A stretch of DNA of 64,000 nucleotides. Source: CAXXOK01 sp964584315 (lineage in GTDB: Bacteria > Bacillota > Clostridia > Christensenellales > Aristaeellaceae). Below, one piece after another: positions 16,971 through 24,110 of the stretch. Location of the stretch: NCBI GenBank assembly GCA_964584315.1, contig CAZOZO010000007.1:18170-82169 (forward strand), in the 5' to 3' direction. The notes under the pieces were generated by a model. It saw only the letters and a list, made by a program, of their open reading frames with translations, was not told the origin of the DNA and searched no databases. Position numbers and translations under genes: made by a program. Positions within the stretch are counted from its first letter, which is position 1, and every line of letters begins with the position of its first letter.

Positions 16971-17274
16971 CAAGCCAAGTATGATTCTACAGGATAATCG
17001 GGCATTGGGCAACGCTATGCGAATGGTTTTACAAACGCGTGGCCCCATGGCACCGGCGGCATACAATCATGCAGGCGCACCGCAGAACAGATGGCTTGGC
17101 TTATCAGGCGTAGCCGGGCGATGCTTACGCGATGTGCCCTCTCAAATTTTGTCAAGGTCTGTGTGGGGATCAGCCACTCAGCCGCTGAAAGCCATCATAT
17201 ATTTCAGTTACGTTCCGCATAAATAACCGTGTACCTTTGCAACCTGGTTCCTCCTATTGCGGGTGAACCAGAAC
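16971..17274 (-). other. Intergenic stretch upstream of the VanZ-like gene
   Basis: About 300 bases with no supported gene. A minus-strand TTGACA at about 17150 has no convincing -10 partner at the right distance, so no promoter is claimed. Confidence 0.4.
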
Positions 17275-17306
17275 GACAAAACCCGCGATCTCTCGCGGGT
17301 TTTGTC
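17275..17306 (-). terminator. Terminator after tRNA-Pro
   Basis: Arms 17275-17288 and 17293-17306 form a perfect 14-base-pair stem (GACAAAACCCGCGA) around a 4-base loop. The AAAA/TTTT ends let it work in both directions. Confidence 0.75.
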
Positions 17307-17308
17307 AT

Positions 17309-17385
17309 TGGTCTGGGTGAAAGGATTTGAACCTTCGGCCTCTTGAACCCCATTCAAGCACGCTACCAAACTGCGCCACACCCAG
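17309..17385 (-). tRNA. tRNA-Pro (anticodon GGG)
   Basis: A complete cloverleaf on the minus strand. The acceptor stem is CTGGGTG paired with CACCCAG, the D arm GCGC/GCGT, the anticodon stem CTTGA/TCAAG with loop ATGGGGT (anticodon GGG), and the T arm GAAGG-TTCAAAT-CCTTT. Discriminator A and an encoded CCA end (17309-17311) are present. Confidence 0.95.
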
Positions 17386-17409
17386 GCAGTCATTTTGAGC
17401 ACGTATAGG

Positions 17410-17438
17410 ATAATACCACGGATATAGTTCCCTGTCAA
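17410..17438 (-). promoter_or_regulatory. Promoter of tRNA-Pro
   Basis: Minus-strand TTGACA (17433-17438), a 17-base spacer, TATTAT (17410-17415), about 25 bases before the tRNA 5' end. Confidence 0.75.
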
Positions 17439-17660
17439 TAGTCAAAGTGCGAGTTTACAGGGTTTTTCGCGCTCTTTTTTCCCTATGGACAATAACCATA
17501 TTTTAGCTGTGCACAAGCCCGTCGCAGTATTTAGTCGCAATTTTGACACGGCAAGGCCTGGCTGAACAGGTCTCTCCGCGAGGGCCATTGAAGCCTGCCA
17601 AAACTGTTGGCGCATTGCTCCTACTATGTGCGTCGCTTTCACCAAGCGATGGCTGCATGC

Positions 17661-17690
17661 AAAAAGACGGCCCGTTCTGGGCCGTCCATT
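17661..17690 (-). terminator. Terminator of the tRNA-Leu/Gly/Gly operon
   Basis: Read on the minus strand, GGACGGCCC-AGAA-CGGGCCGTC is followed by TTTTTGC, directly after the CCA end of tRNA-Gly. Confidence 0.85.
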
Positions 17691-17764
17691 TGGAGCGGGT
17701 GATGGGAATCGAACCCACATGACCAGCTTGGAAGGCTGGAGCTCTGCCATTGAGCTACACCCGC
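17691..17764 (-). tRNA. tRNA-Gly (anticodon TCC)
   Basis: Acceptor stem GCGGGTG/CACCCGC, anticodon stem CCAGC/GCTGG with loop CTTCCAA (TCC), T loop TTCGATT, discriminator T and encoded CCA at 17691-17693. Confidence 0.95.
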
Positions 17765-17818
17765 CTGCAAGCGTCACTCAGTGTCCGTTTCGCCTTCAGA
17801 GGCCGCCAAGTAGAAAAG

Positions 17819-17893
17819 TGGAGCGGTAGACGAGATTCGGACTCGCGACATCCACCTTGGCAAGGTGGCACTCTACCACTGAGCTACTACCGC
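17819..17893 (-). tRNA. tRNA-Gly (anticodon GCC)
   Basis: Acceptor stem GCGGTAG/CTACCGC, anticodon stem CCACC/GGTGG with loop TTGCCAA (GCC), discriminator T and encoded CCA at 17819-17821. It lies 54 bases upstream of the TCC isoacceptor in the same transcript; together they read all four glycine codons. Confidence 0.95.
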
Positions 17894-17923
17894 ACGTTCC
17901 ACGGATTTCTTGCTTGAAAGCAT

Positions 17924-18007
17924 TGGTGCGGACGAAGAGACTTGAACTCTTACGCCGTTAGGCACCGGAACCTAAATCCGGCGCGTCTGCCATTCCGCCA
18001 CGCCCGC
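17924..18007 (-). tRNA. tRNA-Leu (anticodon TAG)
   Basis: A class II tRNA with a long variable arm. Acceptor stem GCGGGCG/CGTCCGC, anticodon stem CCGGA/TCCGG with loop TTTAGGT (TAG), T loop TTCAAGT, discriminator A and encoded CCA at 17924-17926. It is the first tRNA of the three-gene operon. Confidence 0.95.
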
Positions 18008-18112
18008 CCAGAACCCATCCTGAGATGAGGCGTCGAGCCTTAACCGATGGACGCTCGCGTTGCACGGGGCAACGCAATCTCGGTTAGGCGGATTGCCCTC
18101 ACAACGGTAGTT

Positions 18113-18141
18113 ATAATACATCAAAACCACGGGCGTGTCAA
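18113..18141 (-). promoter_or_regulatory. Promoter of the tRNA-Leu/Gly/Gly operon
   Basis: Minus-strand TTGACA (18136-18141), a 17-base spacer, TATTAT (18113-18118). The leader before tRNA-Leu is about 100 bases and contains a 7-base-pair hairpin GCGTTGC/GCAACGC near 18055-18073. Confidence 0.75.
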
Positions 18142-18230
18142 GCACTATTTTGAAGGTGTGCGACGCGATTTTTTCGGCGGTAGATACCGCGCGGCGACCG
18201 TTCCGGCAGGCCGCCGCACGGCTCGTTCCC

Positions 18231-18761
18231 TTATGCGTCGATCTCGGCAAGCGCAGCGTCCATCGGTATGGTTCTGGCGAGGCTGCCCGCCCATATGAAG
18301 TACTCGTAATATTTGATCAGGTCCTGCGCTTTGAACAGGCGGTTGTCATACGTGGTTGTACCCCCACGCGGGATGGTTACGTTATAGCCCAGCTCAAAGG
18401 CCACTTTACAGGTGGTATCCACACAGTATTCGGTCTGCATGCCGCACAGCAGCAGGTTATGAGCGCCAATGGCCTGCAAATGCCCATGCAGGCCGGTACC
18501 GCGGAAAGCACTGTTATACCGCTTGAAAAAGCGGGCGTCCCCAGCCAGCGGCGCGATGCGGTTGTCTACTTGCCAACCCTCCGTATCACGCACCAGCCCG
18601 CCTTCATCCTCCTCATGCTGCACATACACGACGGGGATGCCCCTGCTGCGGCAAGCCGCGATCAGGTTCCGGATGTTGGCGAGCACGGTCTCCTCTTGAT
18701 AGGGATGATCGTCCACCAGTGCCTTTTGCACGTCGATCACGATCAGCGCGTCCGGCTTCAT
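18231..18761 (-). CDS. Isochorismatase-family cysteine hydrolase
   Basis: A 176-residue protein of the isochorismatase/nicotinamidase-like fold. The catalytic triad is visible: D10 in ALIVIDVQ, K80 in RFFKRYNSAF, and C113 in GMQTEYCVDTT; a cis-peptide motif precedes the cysteine. Family members hydrolyse amides, carbamates or isochorismate. The nicotinamidase metal-binding motif (DxHxxxHxxF) is not seen, so nicotinamidase is unlikely. It is one compact domain of normal length (about 180). Neighbours give no pathway: tRNAs on one side and an XRE/S24 regulator in the same direction on the other. Confidence 0.88.
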   Translation of the reverse strand: MKPDALIVIDVQKALVDDHPYQEETVLANIRNLIAACRSRGIPVVYVQHEEDEGGLVRDTEGWQVDNRIAPLAGDARFFKRYNSAFRGTGLHGHLQAIGAHNLLLCGMQTEYCVDTTCKVAFELGYNVTIPRGGTTTYDNRLFKAQDLIKYYEYFIWAGSLARTIPMDAALAEIDA

Positions 18762-18834
18762 GCTTGTTCCTCCTGTCGTTCCTGCTTCGGCCTGTCGAGT
18801 CTACACGTTCATGATGCGCTGCACCATGCTGTGG

Positions 18835-19569
18835 TCACTGCAGCGAGAACTCCACCCGCACCACGCGCCCCAGAAATGTTGCCTCGGGGATGGCGCAGGG
18901 CTCAGCGGCATACTCGCGATCGTAGCTTTGTAGCAGCACGTTGAGCGCGTCCAGCTTTTTGACCTTGCGTAGGTAGCGGTGCTCATTGTGCGCCACCAGC
19001 ATCACCGCGCCGTCCACGGGGCTGCTCGCGGGCACGATCAGGCACAGGTCGTCCTTCAGAATGCGAAAGCCGCGCATGCTGTCGTCCGGCACCATGTAGA
19101 AAAAAACCTTGTCCGGCGAAGCACCCTCAATGCGCCCATCCAGGATAGGCAGCAGGCGATGGTCCACTTCCTTCATCACGGCGTTCACGACAGGCACGCG
19201 CTTGAGTACGCTGGTCAGCGCATCCAGCCATACGCTGCCGGTCACGCTCTTGTCCTCCGGCGCGTCGGTGTATACGGCTTCGGCCTCGACGGGGCGTGCA
19301 GGCTTCCTGGCAGGCGTCTCGGCGGCAGGCTTCACGGTAGCCAAATCCACCGTGGCGGCGATATCATCCAGCGTGAAGCCGGGTTCGGTATGCTCGTTCA
19401 GGCCCATTTTTTTGAGGATGCGGCGCGCCTGATCGTCCGAAATGATGCGCTTGCCCTCCTCCACTTCTTTCAGGTAGCTTTCGCTGACACCGCCCAGCTT
19501 CGCGGTCTGCTTGAGCGTGAGCTTGCGGCGCAGGCGTTCGGTATGCAACAGATCTCCCAATCGGCTCAT
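18835..19569 (-). CDS. XRE-family regulator with a LexA/S24-like C-terminal domain
   Basis: A 244-residue two-domain protein. Residues 3-58 form a Cro/CI helix-turn-helix (LTLKQTAKLGGVSESYLKEVEEGK). A flexible alanine/proline-rich linker (about 75-110) follows. The C-terminal domain has the LexA/UmuD pattern, with S164 in PDDSM and K202 in YLRKVKK as the likely Ser-Lys dyad. No clear Ala-Gly self-cleavage site is visible. Start ATG 19569 is 7 bases after GGAGGT. The gene is divergent from the TSCPD/DEAD-helicase operon. Nothing phage-like surrounds it, so a chromosomal stress regulator is more likely than a prophage repressor. Confidence 0.8.
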   Translation of the reverse strand: MSRLGDLLHTERLRRKLTLKQTAKLGGVSESYLKEVEEGKRIISDDQARRILKKMGLNEHTEPGFTLDDIAATVDLATVKPAAETPARKPARPVEAEAVYTDAPEDKSVTGSVWLDALTSVLKRVPVVNAVMKEVDHRLLPILDGRIEGASPDKVFFYMVPDDSMRGFRILKDDLCLIVPASSPVDGAVMLVAHNEHRYLRKVKKLDALNVLLQSYDREYAAEPCAIPEATFLGRVVRVEFSLQ

Positions 19570-19602
19570 GGCGATACCTCCACGTAATGGTGCGATGGCG
19601 CT

Positions 19603-19608
19603 ATTATA
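19603..19608 (-). promoter_or_regulatory. Extended -10 promoter of the XRE/S24 gene
   Basis: Minus-strand TGG-TATAAT, an extended -10 with a consensus hexamer, about 30 bases before the ATG at 19569. No good -35 is seen. Confidence 0.55.
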
Positions 19609-19721
19609 CCACAGCGTAGGCCCGCTTTCACAGCCCGCCATGCGAGAAATCACGCGCCCACGAACGATTATCCTCTAGCCGTACAAAATCTTTGGTATGG
19701 CTCGAACAAACCGGCAGGAGG

Positions 19722-19749
19722 TTGGGTTAACGTGTCGAATAAATAAAAT
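19722..19749 (+). promoter_or_regulatory. Promoter of the TSCPD/DEAD-helicase operon
   Basis: TTGGGT (19722-19727), a 16-base spacer, TAAAAT (19744-19749). Initiation near 19756 fits a start codon at 19785. Confidence 0.5.
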
Positions 19750-19784
19750 TTGGTGGTTTTTAAGCTTACATGAAGGTGAAATGC

Positions 19785-20039
19785 ATGCACTACAAGACCC
19801 GCGGTACCTGTTCCACAGCCATTGACCTGACGATCGAAAACGACGTGATCACCGCGTGCGCTTTCAAGGGCGGTTGCAAGGGCAACCTGATCGGCCTGAG
19901 CACGCTGGTGGTGGGGCAAAATGCACGCAAGGTGATGGAGCAGCTGCGCGGTATCCCCTGCCAGGGGAACGCCTCCTGCCCGGATCAGCTCTCGAGGGCC
20001 ATCGAACAGTACCTGAGCCAAAACCCTGATCAAAAGTGA
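19785..20039 (+). CDS. TSCPD-domain protein (TIGR03905 type)
   Basis: A small protein of 84 residues made of one TSCPD domain, the metal-site domain also found at the C-terminus of B12-dependent ribonucleotide reductases. Conserved cysteines are in TRGTCST, ACAFKGGCKGNL, IPCQGNASCPDQL. Start ATG 19785 gives MHYKTRGTC, matching the usual N-terminus of the family and following AAGGTGA; ATG 19770 would add five residues. It probably binds a metal or Fe-S cluster, but no reaction is known. It is 13 bases upstream of the DEAD-box helicase gene and likely in one operon. Confidence 0.8.
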   Translation: MHYKTRGTCSTAIDLTIENDVITACAFKGGCKGNLIGLSTLVVGQNARKVMEQLRGIPCQGNASCPDQLSRAIEQYLSQNPDQK

Positions 20040-20052
20040 GGAGCCTTTAACA

Positions 20053-21240
20053 TTGCCAACAGAAATGAACGAACCAACGGTAGATTTCAGCCAAGCCGAC
20101 ATCAGCAAGGACGTGCTGCGCGCCATTGAAAAGATGGGCATCAAGCAGATGACCGCCGTGCAGCAGAAGACCCTGCCGCTGATGATGGAAGGCCGCGACG
20201 TGATCGGCATCGCGCCCACCGGCACGGGCAAGACGCTCGCCTTCGGCATACCCATGCTGGAGTATGTAAACCTCAAAGACAACCGCGTACAGGAGTTGGT
20301 GCTCGCCCCCACGCGCGAGCTGAGCCTGCAGATCGCGGAGGAGCTTCGTAACCTCGCCCAGTTTATCCCCGGGCTTCGCATCGCGGTCATTTACGGCGGT
20401 CAACCCATCGTTAAACAGGTGACCGAGCTCAAGCGCAACCCGCAGGTCGTGATCGCTACCCCCGGTCGCCTGCTCGACCACATGAACCGCGGCAACATCC
20501 GGCTGGATTCGGTGCACACCATGGTGCTGGACGAGGCGGACGAAATGCTCAACATGGGCTTTGTCAAAGATGTGACCAAGATCATCGAGGCCACGCCGCC
20601 CGAGCGCCAGCTGGTGCTCTTCTCCGCCACCACCAACCAGGACGTGCTCACCATCGCGTGGAAGTACCAGCAGGACCCCGTGGAGGTGAATATCCCCGCC
20701 ACGAAGGAAAACCGCCCGAAGATCACCCAATACGTGATCGAGACTACGCGCGAGACCAAGTACGAGCATTTGCTCTATCTGCTTGACAGCGACGTGTACC
20801 AGCGTATCATGGTATTTGTGAACACCAAGGACATGACGCAGCGCCTGACCAAGCGGTTGCAGACCGCCGGATACCCCGCGGAGTGCCTGCACGGCGACAT
20901 GCGCCAGAGCGCGCGCACCGAGGTGATGCAGGCCTACCGCAAGGGCAAGTTCCAGATCCTGCTGGCGACCGACGTAGCCGCCCGCGGCATCGACGTGGAC
21001 GATGTGGAGGCCGTGATCAACTACGACCTGCCCAATGAAAACGAGTACTACCTGCACCGCATCGGTCGCACGGGCCGCGCCAAGAAGTATGGCGTATCCT
21101 TCACGCTGCTCACCTACAGCGAGACGGTGCGGCTGGATGCCATCCTCAAATACATCGACGCAAAGCCCGTTCCCCTGAAGTTCAGCGAGCACGGCATCCT
21201 GTGCACCGAAGAGGGCAAACCCTTCTTTGAGAATATGTAA
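20053..21240 (+). CDS. DEAD-box ATP-dependent RNA helicase
   Basis: A 395-residue helicase core with all main motifs: Q motif region before MTAVQQKT, Walker A APTGTGKT (54-61), PTREL (86-90), TPGRL, DEAD (160-163), SAT, and in the second RecA domain ARGIDVDDV and HRIGRTGR. It unwinds RNA duplexes with ATP, probably in ribosome assembly or mRNA turnover. The C-terminal extension is only about 30 residues, so the RNA-binding tail of CshA/DbpA types is absent. Start is TTG 20053, 10 bases after GAGGAG; ATG 20065 is the alternative. It follows the TSCPD gene and precedes a CofE-like gene by 15 bases. Confidence 0.93.
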   Translation: MPTEMNEPTVDFSQADISKDVLRAIEKMGIKQMTAVQQKTLPLMMEGRDVIGIAPTGTGKTLAFGIPMLEYVNLKDNRVQELVLAPTRELSLQIAEELRNLAQFIPGLRIAVIYGGQPIVKQVTELKRNPQVVIATPGRLLDHMNRGNIRLDSVHTMVLDEADEMLNMGFVKDVTKIIEATPPERQLVLFSATTNQDVLTIAWKYQQDPVEVNIPATKENRPKITQYVIETTRETKYEHLLYLLDSDVYQRIMVFVNTKDMTQRLTKRLQTAGYPAECLHGDMRQSARTEVMQAYRKGKFQILLATDVAARGIDVDDVEAVINYDLPNENEYYLHRIGRTGRAKKYGVSFTLLTYSETVRLDAILKYIDAKPVPLKFSEHGILCTEEGKPFFENM

Positions 21241-21255
21241 CGGAGGCGACCGACC

Positions 21256-22002
21256 ATGGGCATCAACGGCACCCGTAACCAGGAGGAACAGCGCCGCGAG
21301 GATAGCGGCGTCGTCTATTTCGACCGCGGCGTGATTGAGGGCAAGGACGGCAAAAAGTACAGCCGTTTCGCCATCCAGACGCATTTTGTGGAAGTGGGCG
21401 AGAGCGCCGCCGCGCTGGTTGAAAAGTACGTCCGGCCCCTTTACCGGCCCGGCGACGTGCTCTCCTTCGGGGCAAAGGTCATGTGCATGTGCGAAAAAAC
21501 CGTGCGCACGCGCGACGAGGTGAAGCCCGGTTTCTGGTCGAAGGTGCTGTGGCGGTTCGCGGGCATCAACGAGACGGGCGTGGGCATGCACGAGCCCTAC
21601 AAGCTCCAGCTGGTGATCGATATCGTGGGCCTGCCGCGCGTGCTGCTGGCCGCGTTCGTCAGCGCCGTGACCCGCCCCTTCGGCGTGCGCGGCCTGTTTT
21701 ACAAGATCTGCGGCAAGGGCGTGGGCGGCATCGACGGGTTTTACTTCCGTTCGAGCTTTGAACGCTACCACACGCTGGCGCTGATCAATCCCTCCAACGG
21801 CCCCGAGCTGTGCGAGAAGCTGGCGAAGGCCACGGGCATCCCCGTGGTGCTGATGGACGCCAACGACCTCCAGCGCGACCAACTTGGCAAGAGCAGCGAT
21901 ATGCCGCTTACAGACGAGCAGTTGCAGGACGCGATGCGCGACAACCCCAGCGGACAAGGCGCGGAGCTGACCCCGCTCATCCTGATCCGCCCCATCGCGT
22001 AA
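21256..22002 (+). CDS. CofE-like (F420-0:gamma-glutamyl ligase fold) protein
   Basis: A 248-residue protein resembling the CofE family, which ligates glutamate to coenzyme F420. Supporting stretches are YRPGDVLSFGAKVMCMCEKTV, where CofE has its catalytic E-K-x-V strand, and GKGVGGIDGFYFRSS, then GIPVVLMDAND. Anaerobic Clostridia usually lack F420, and no other F420 gene is present here, so the real substrate is probably different. It is tightly linked to the DEAD-box helicase gene upstream. ATG 21256 has GGAGGCGACC before it. Confidence 0.6.
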   Translation: MGINGTRNQEEQRREDSGVVYFDRGVIEGKDGKKYSRFAIQTHFVEVGESAAALVEKYVRPLYRPGDVLSFGAKVMCMCEKTVRTRDEVKPGFWSKVLWRFAGINETGVGMHEPYKLQLVIDIVGLPRVLLAAFVSAVTRPFGVRGLFYKICGKGVGGIDGFYFRSSFERYHTLALINPSNGPELCEKLAKATGIPVVLMDANDLQRDQLGKSSDMPLTDEQLQDAMRDNPSGQGAELTPLILIRPIA

Positions 22003-22020
22003 GCTGAATAGCGTTTTCGC

Positions 22021-22058
22021 AGAGAGCGCGGGCCCATAGCGGCTCGCGCTCTCTGGCT
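22021..22058 (+). terminator. Hairpin terminator after the CofE-like gene
   Basis: Arms 22021-22034 and 22041-22054 (AGAGAGCGCG...CGCGCTCTCT) form a long stem with one mismatch. The following GGCTATTATA is only moderately T-rich. Confidence 0.55.
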
Positions 22059-22210
22059 ATTATATGCAAAAAAATACCCCCGCATCATACAGGAGCAATT
22101 GCGCAAATATATGTCTATCATCTGTACGTATCATACCATAAAAACCCTCAAAAGTCAAGTCTTGTAATCCTTTGCCGCCCGTCGTATGCTACGGGGCGGA
22201 GGTGGCGAAC

Positions 22211-22675
22211 ATGACGGATCCCATCCACTTGGCCTTGGTGCGTGCGCGCTCGGAGGCAGCAATCGCAGCCTTGCGCAAGTGCAACGACCTGACACTGCGC
22301 CGCGGCATCGAGCTTACCGAAAGCCAGATCGCGGCGCTGGTCGCCGCGCGCAGCGACGCGCTGATTCAGACCGGTCGCATCGAGCTTGAGGACACAGTGC
22401 TGCCCAAGCTGATCTACGCTTTCTTTGATTCACACTTCATCCAGCGCGACGAATTTGCGCTCACGCTCTCCGCGCTTCAGGAGCTGTTCTACACCTTCAA
22501 AAACGAATCGGAGGACAGCCTGACCGACGATGAGCTGATCGAGGCGCTGCAAGCTCTCTTCAACGGGAAGGCGCAGGGCTCGCTGGATTACCTCGAAAAC
22601 CTGACCGTTGCCGACCTGTACCGCGCGCTGCGCGCCACGCCGGACGATGACGACGAGGACGATTGGGTCGACTGA
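22211..22675 (+). CDS. DUF6323-like protein
   Basis: A 154-residue, mostly helical, acidic protein. It matches what I recall of DUF6323: LTESQIAALVAARSDAL, then GRIELEDTVLPKLIYAFFDS, LQELFYTFKNES and a G-S-L-(D/E)-Y-L motif, ending in a string of Asp/Glu. No catalytic motif or membrane segment is seen. Start ATG 22211 follows GGAGGTG. In Clostridia such genes travel with a DUF6179 gene, as here (74 bases downstream). The function is unknown. Confidence 0.6.
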   Translation: MTDPIHLALVRARSEAAIAALRKCNDLTLRRGIELTESQIAALVAARSDALIQTGRIELEDTVLPKLIYAFFDSHFIQRDEFALTLSALQELFYTFKNESEDSLTDDELIEALQALFNGKAQGSLDYLENLTVADLYRALRATPDDDDEDDWVD

Positions 22676-22749
22676 TCCACTGCCCGGCACCAAAACGCAC
22701 CCGCACGGCCCTGCGGGGTGTGTTCCTTGCTGTGAAGGAGGCGCAACCA

Positions 22750-23667
22750 TTGCCCGAGCATGCATATATGGTCCTTGGCTACGATTCCCTTCCCCTGCTG
22801 CCGACCGAGGCCACACTGACCGAAGCTGAATCCGAAACGCTTGCCGTACGCCTGCTGCCGCTGCTGGATCAGCAGATGCGCAAGAAAACGCAGGGTGACA
22901 GCGCCTCCATGCGCGTGGAGGAGGCAACGGAGCTGATGGCATCCATCCAATTCACGCTGCAATGCCAACTCACGGCGCAGTCGCTCTCCTACCGCGCCTT
23001 GCTGACCGCCGATCTGGGCGCGCTGTTTGGTGCTGGCCAACGCTCGGTGCTGGCGTTGCGTGAACGGGCGCAGCGGCTGTATGAGGCCGCCTGCGCACAG
23101 GTACGGCAGCTTGGTAGCCGCAGCCTTGCCGATACGCTGCGTGGCATCGGCGGCTTTTTCGCGCATTATAACGCGTATCTGTATGCCCACGAAATCCCCG
23201 CAGATATCGACTACCAGCTGTGTTTGCCTGTGCCGGATGCGCTCCTGGGCGTGGTGTGGGTTACCGACTACTTGCAGCGGTTGCTGATCGAAAACGCACT
23301 GCTGATAAAGCTTGAGCCGGAGCGCGTCGTGCGGCTGCTCCGTCGTGTGCACCCCGGTTATGGCGAGCTGCTCATCAACCTGTACGAACCCGTTGCGGCG
23401 AATGTTGTAGGTCTGAACCTGCTGGGCGGTGGTGAGACACTGTTGGAAATCAGCGCAGCGCAGGGCGCGCGCATCCGCGACCTTTTGCTTGCGAGTGGCG
23501 ACGCGGCGGCTCTTGCCGCGCTGGAGCATGCCGCCATGGCCGCCTGTGAGCGGCTGGACATCACAGACGCGGCAAGCGTGCGTTACCTGAAGGTCGCAGC
23601 ACGGGCGTTGTATCCACGCGTCAAGGCCGCGCCGGAGGGCTATCGCGGCGTGTTCGCCACGCGCTGA
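22750..23667 (+). CDS. DUF6179-like protein
   Basis: A 305-residue soluble helical protein. The stretch TQGDSASMRVEEATELMASI near residue 43-62 corresponds to the Y-T-x-G-x-S-S-S-V-x-x-E-x-A motif that I associate with DUF6179. Helical content is high and no catalytic motif or membrane span is evident. Start TTG 22750 is 8 bases after AAGGAGG; the frame stays open further upstream into the DUF6323 gene. It pairs with DUF6323 in an apparent two-gene unit. No role is known to me. Confidence 0.6.
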   Translation: MPEHAYMVLGYDSLPLLPTEATLTEAESETLAVRLLPLLDQQMRKKTQGDSASMRVEEATELMASIQFTLQCQLTAQSLSYRALLTADLGALFGAGQRSVLALRERAQRLYEAACAQVRQLGSRSLADTLRGIGGFFAHYNAYLYAHEIPADIDYQLCLPVPDALLGVVWVTDYLQRLLIENALLIKLEPERVVRLLRRVHPGYGELLINLYEPVAANVVGLNLLGGGETLLEISAAQGARIRDLLLASGDAAALAALEHAAMAACERLDITDAASVRYLKVAARALYPRVKAAPEGYRGVFATR

Positions 23668-24023
23668 AGTGCTGTCGTGCGAGGCATCGCAAGCCGACCG
23701 TTTGTAAAGCACGCTTGGCGGATTGGCAAGCACGTTCACAGACGGCAAGGGAACGCTGCCCATCAGGGTGCCCTGCCAACCCCTGCACACATGCGGCCAG
23801 GCATCGTTCCTCTCTTTGTTTACTTGCTCACGGCTTCATCGTTGCCGTATTCAAACGCACACCGCAACGCAGATCGATCGGGAGGGTTTCGTCCGTTATG
23901 CCCGATACGCCATCGCCTCGCACGCGCGTAGGCACGCCTTGCACGCGGCGGCTGCATGCCCTTGCCGCACAAGTCTGCGCGTGATGTAAAGCATGTAAAC
24001 GTTGGTATGCGTCGCCCGCGCTC
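23668..24023 (+). other. Intergenic stretch without a supported gene
   Basis: About 355 bases after the DUF6179 gene. Open frames here have no ribosome binding sites or recognisable protein pattern. The next MFS operon's promoter begins at 24024. Confidence 0.5.
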
Positions 24024-24052
24024 TTGCAACTTTATCGGGAATAAGCTAGAAT
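24024..24052 (+). promoter_or_regulatory. Promoter of the MFS / acidic protein / zinc-ribbon operon
   Basis: TTGCAA (24024-24029), a 17-base spacer, TAGAAT (24047-24052). The ATG at 24051 overlaps the -10, so translation must begin later, at ATG 24111. Confidence 0.65.
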
Positions 24053-24110
24053 GATTTGCAACGTTAAACGGGGCAAAACAGGTTGCGTAAGTAGCGACGG
24101 AGGTTCTTGC

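Noticed and set aside
16971..17160. TTGACA on the minus strand near 17150 as a VanZ promoter
   Set aside because: No -10 hexamer lies 16-18 bases away.
18231..18761. Nicotinamidase (pncA)
   Set aside because: The triad is present, but the metal-binding histidine motif of nicotinamidases is missing.
18835..19569. Prophage repressor
   Set aside because: The domain order fits, but there are no phage genes, integrase or attachment sites in the window.
20047..21957. A 636-codon minus-strand frame across the helicase and CofE-like genes
   Set aside because: It spans two well-supported genes on the other strand and reads as low-complexity His/Gln/Val-rich sequence, a shadow of codon bias.
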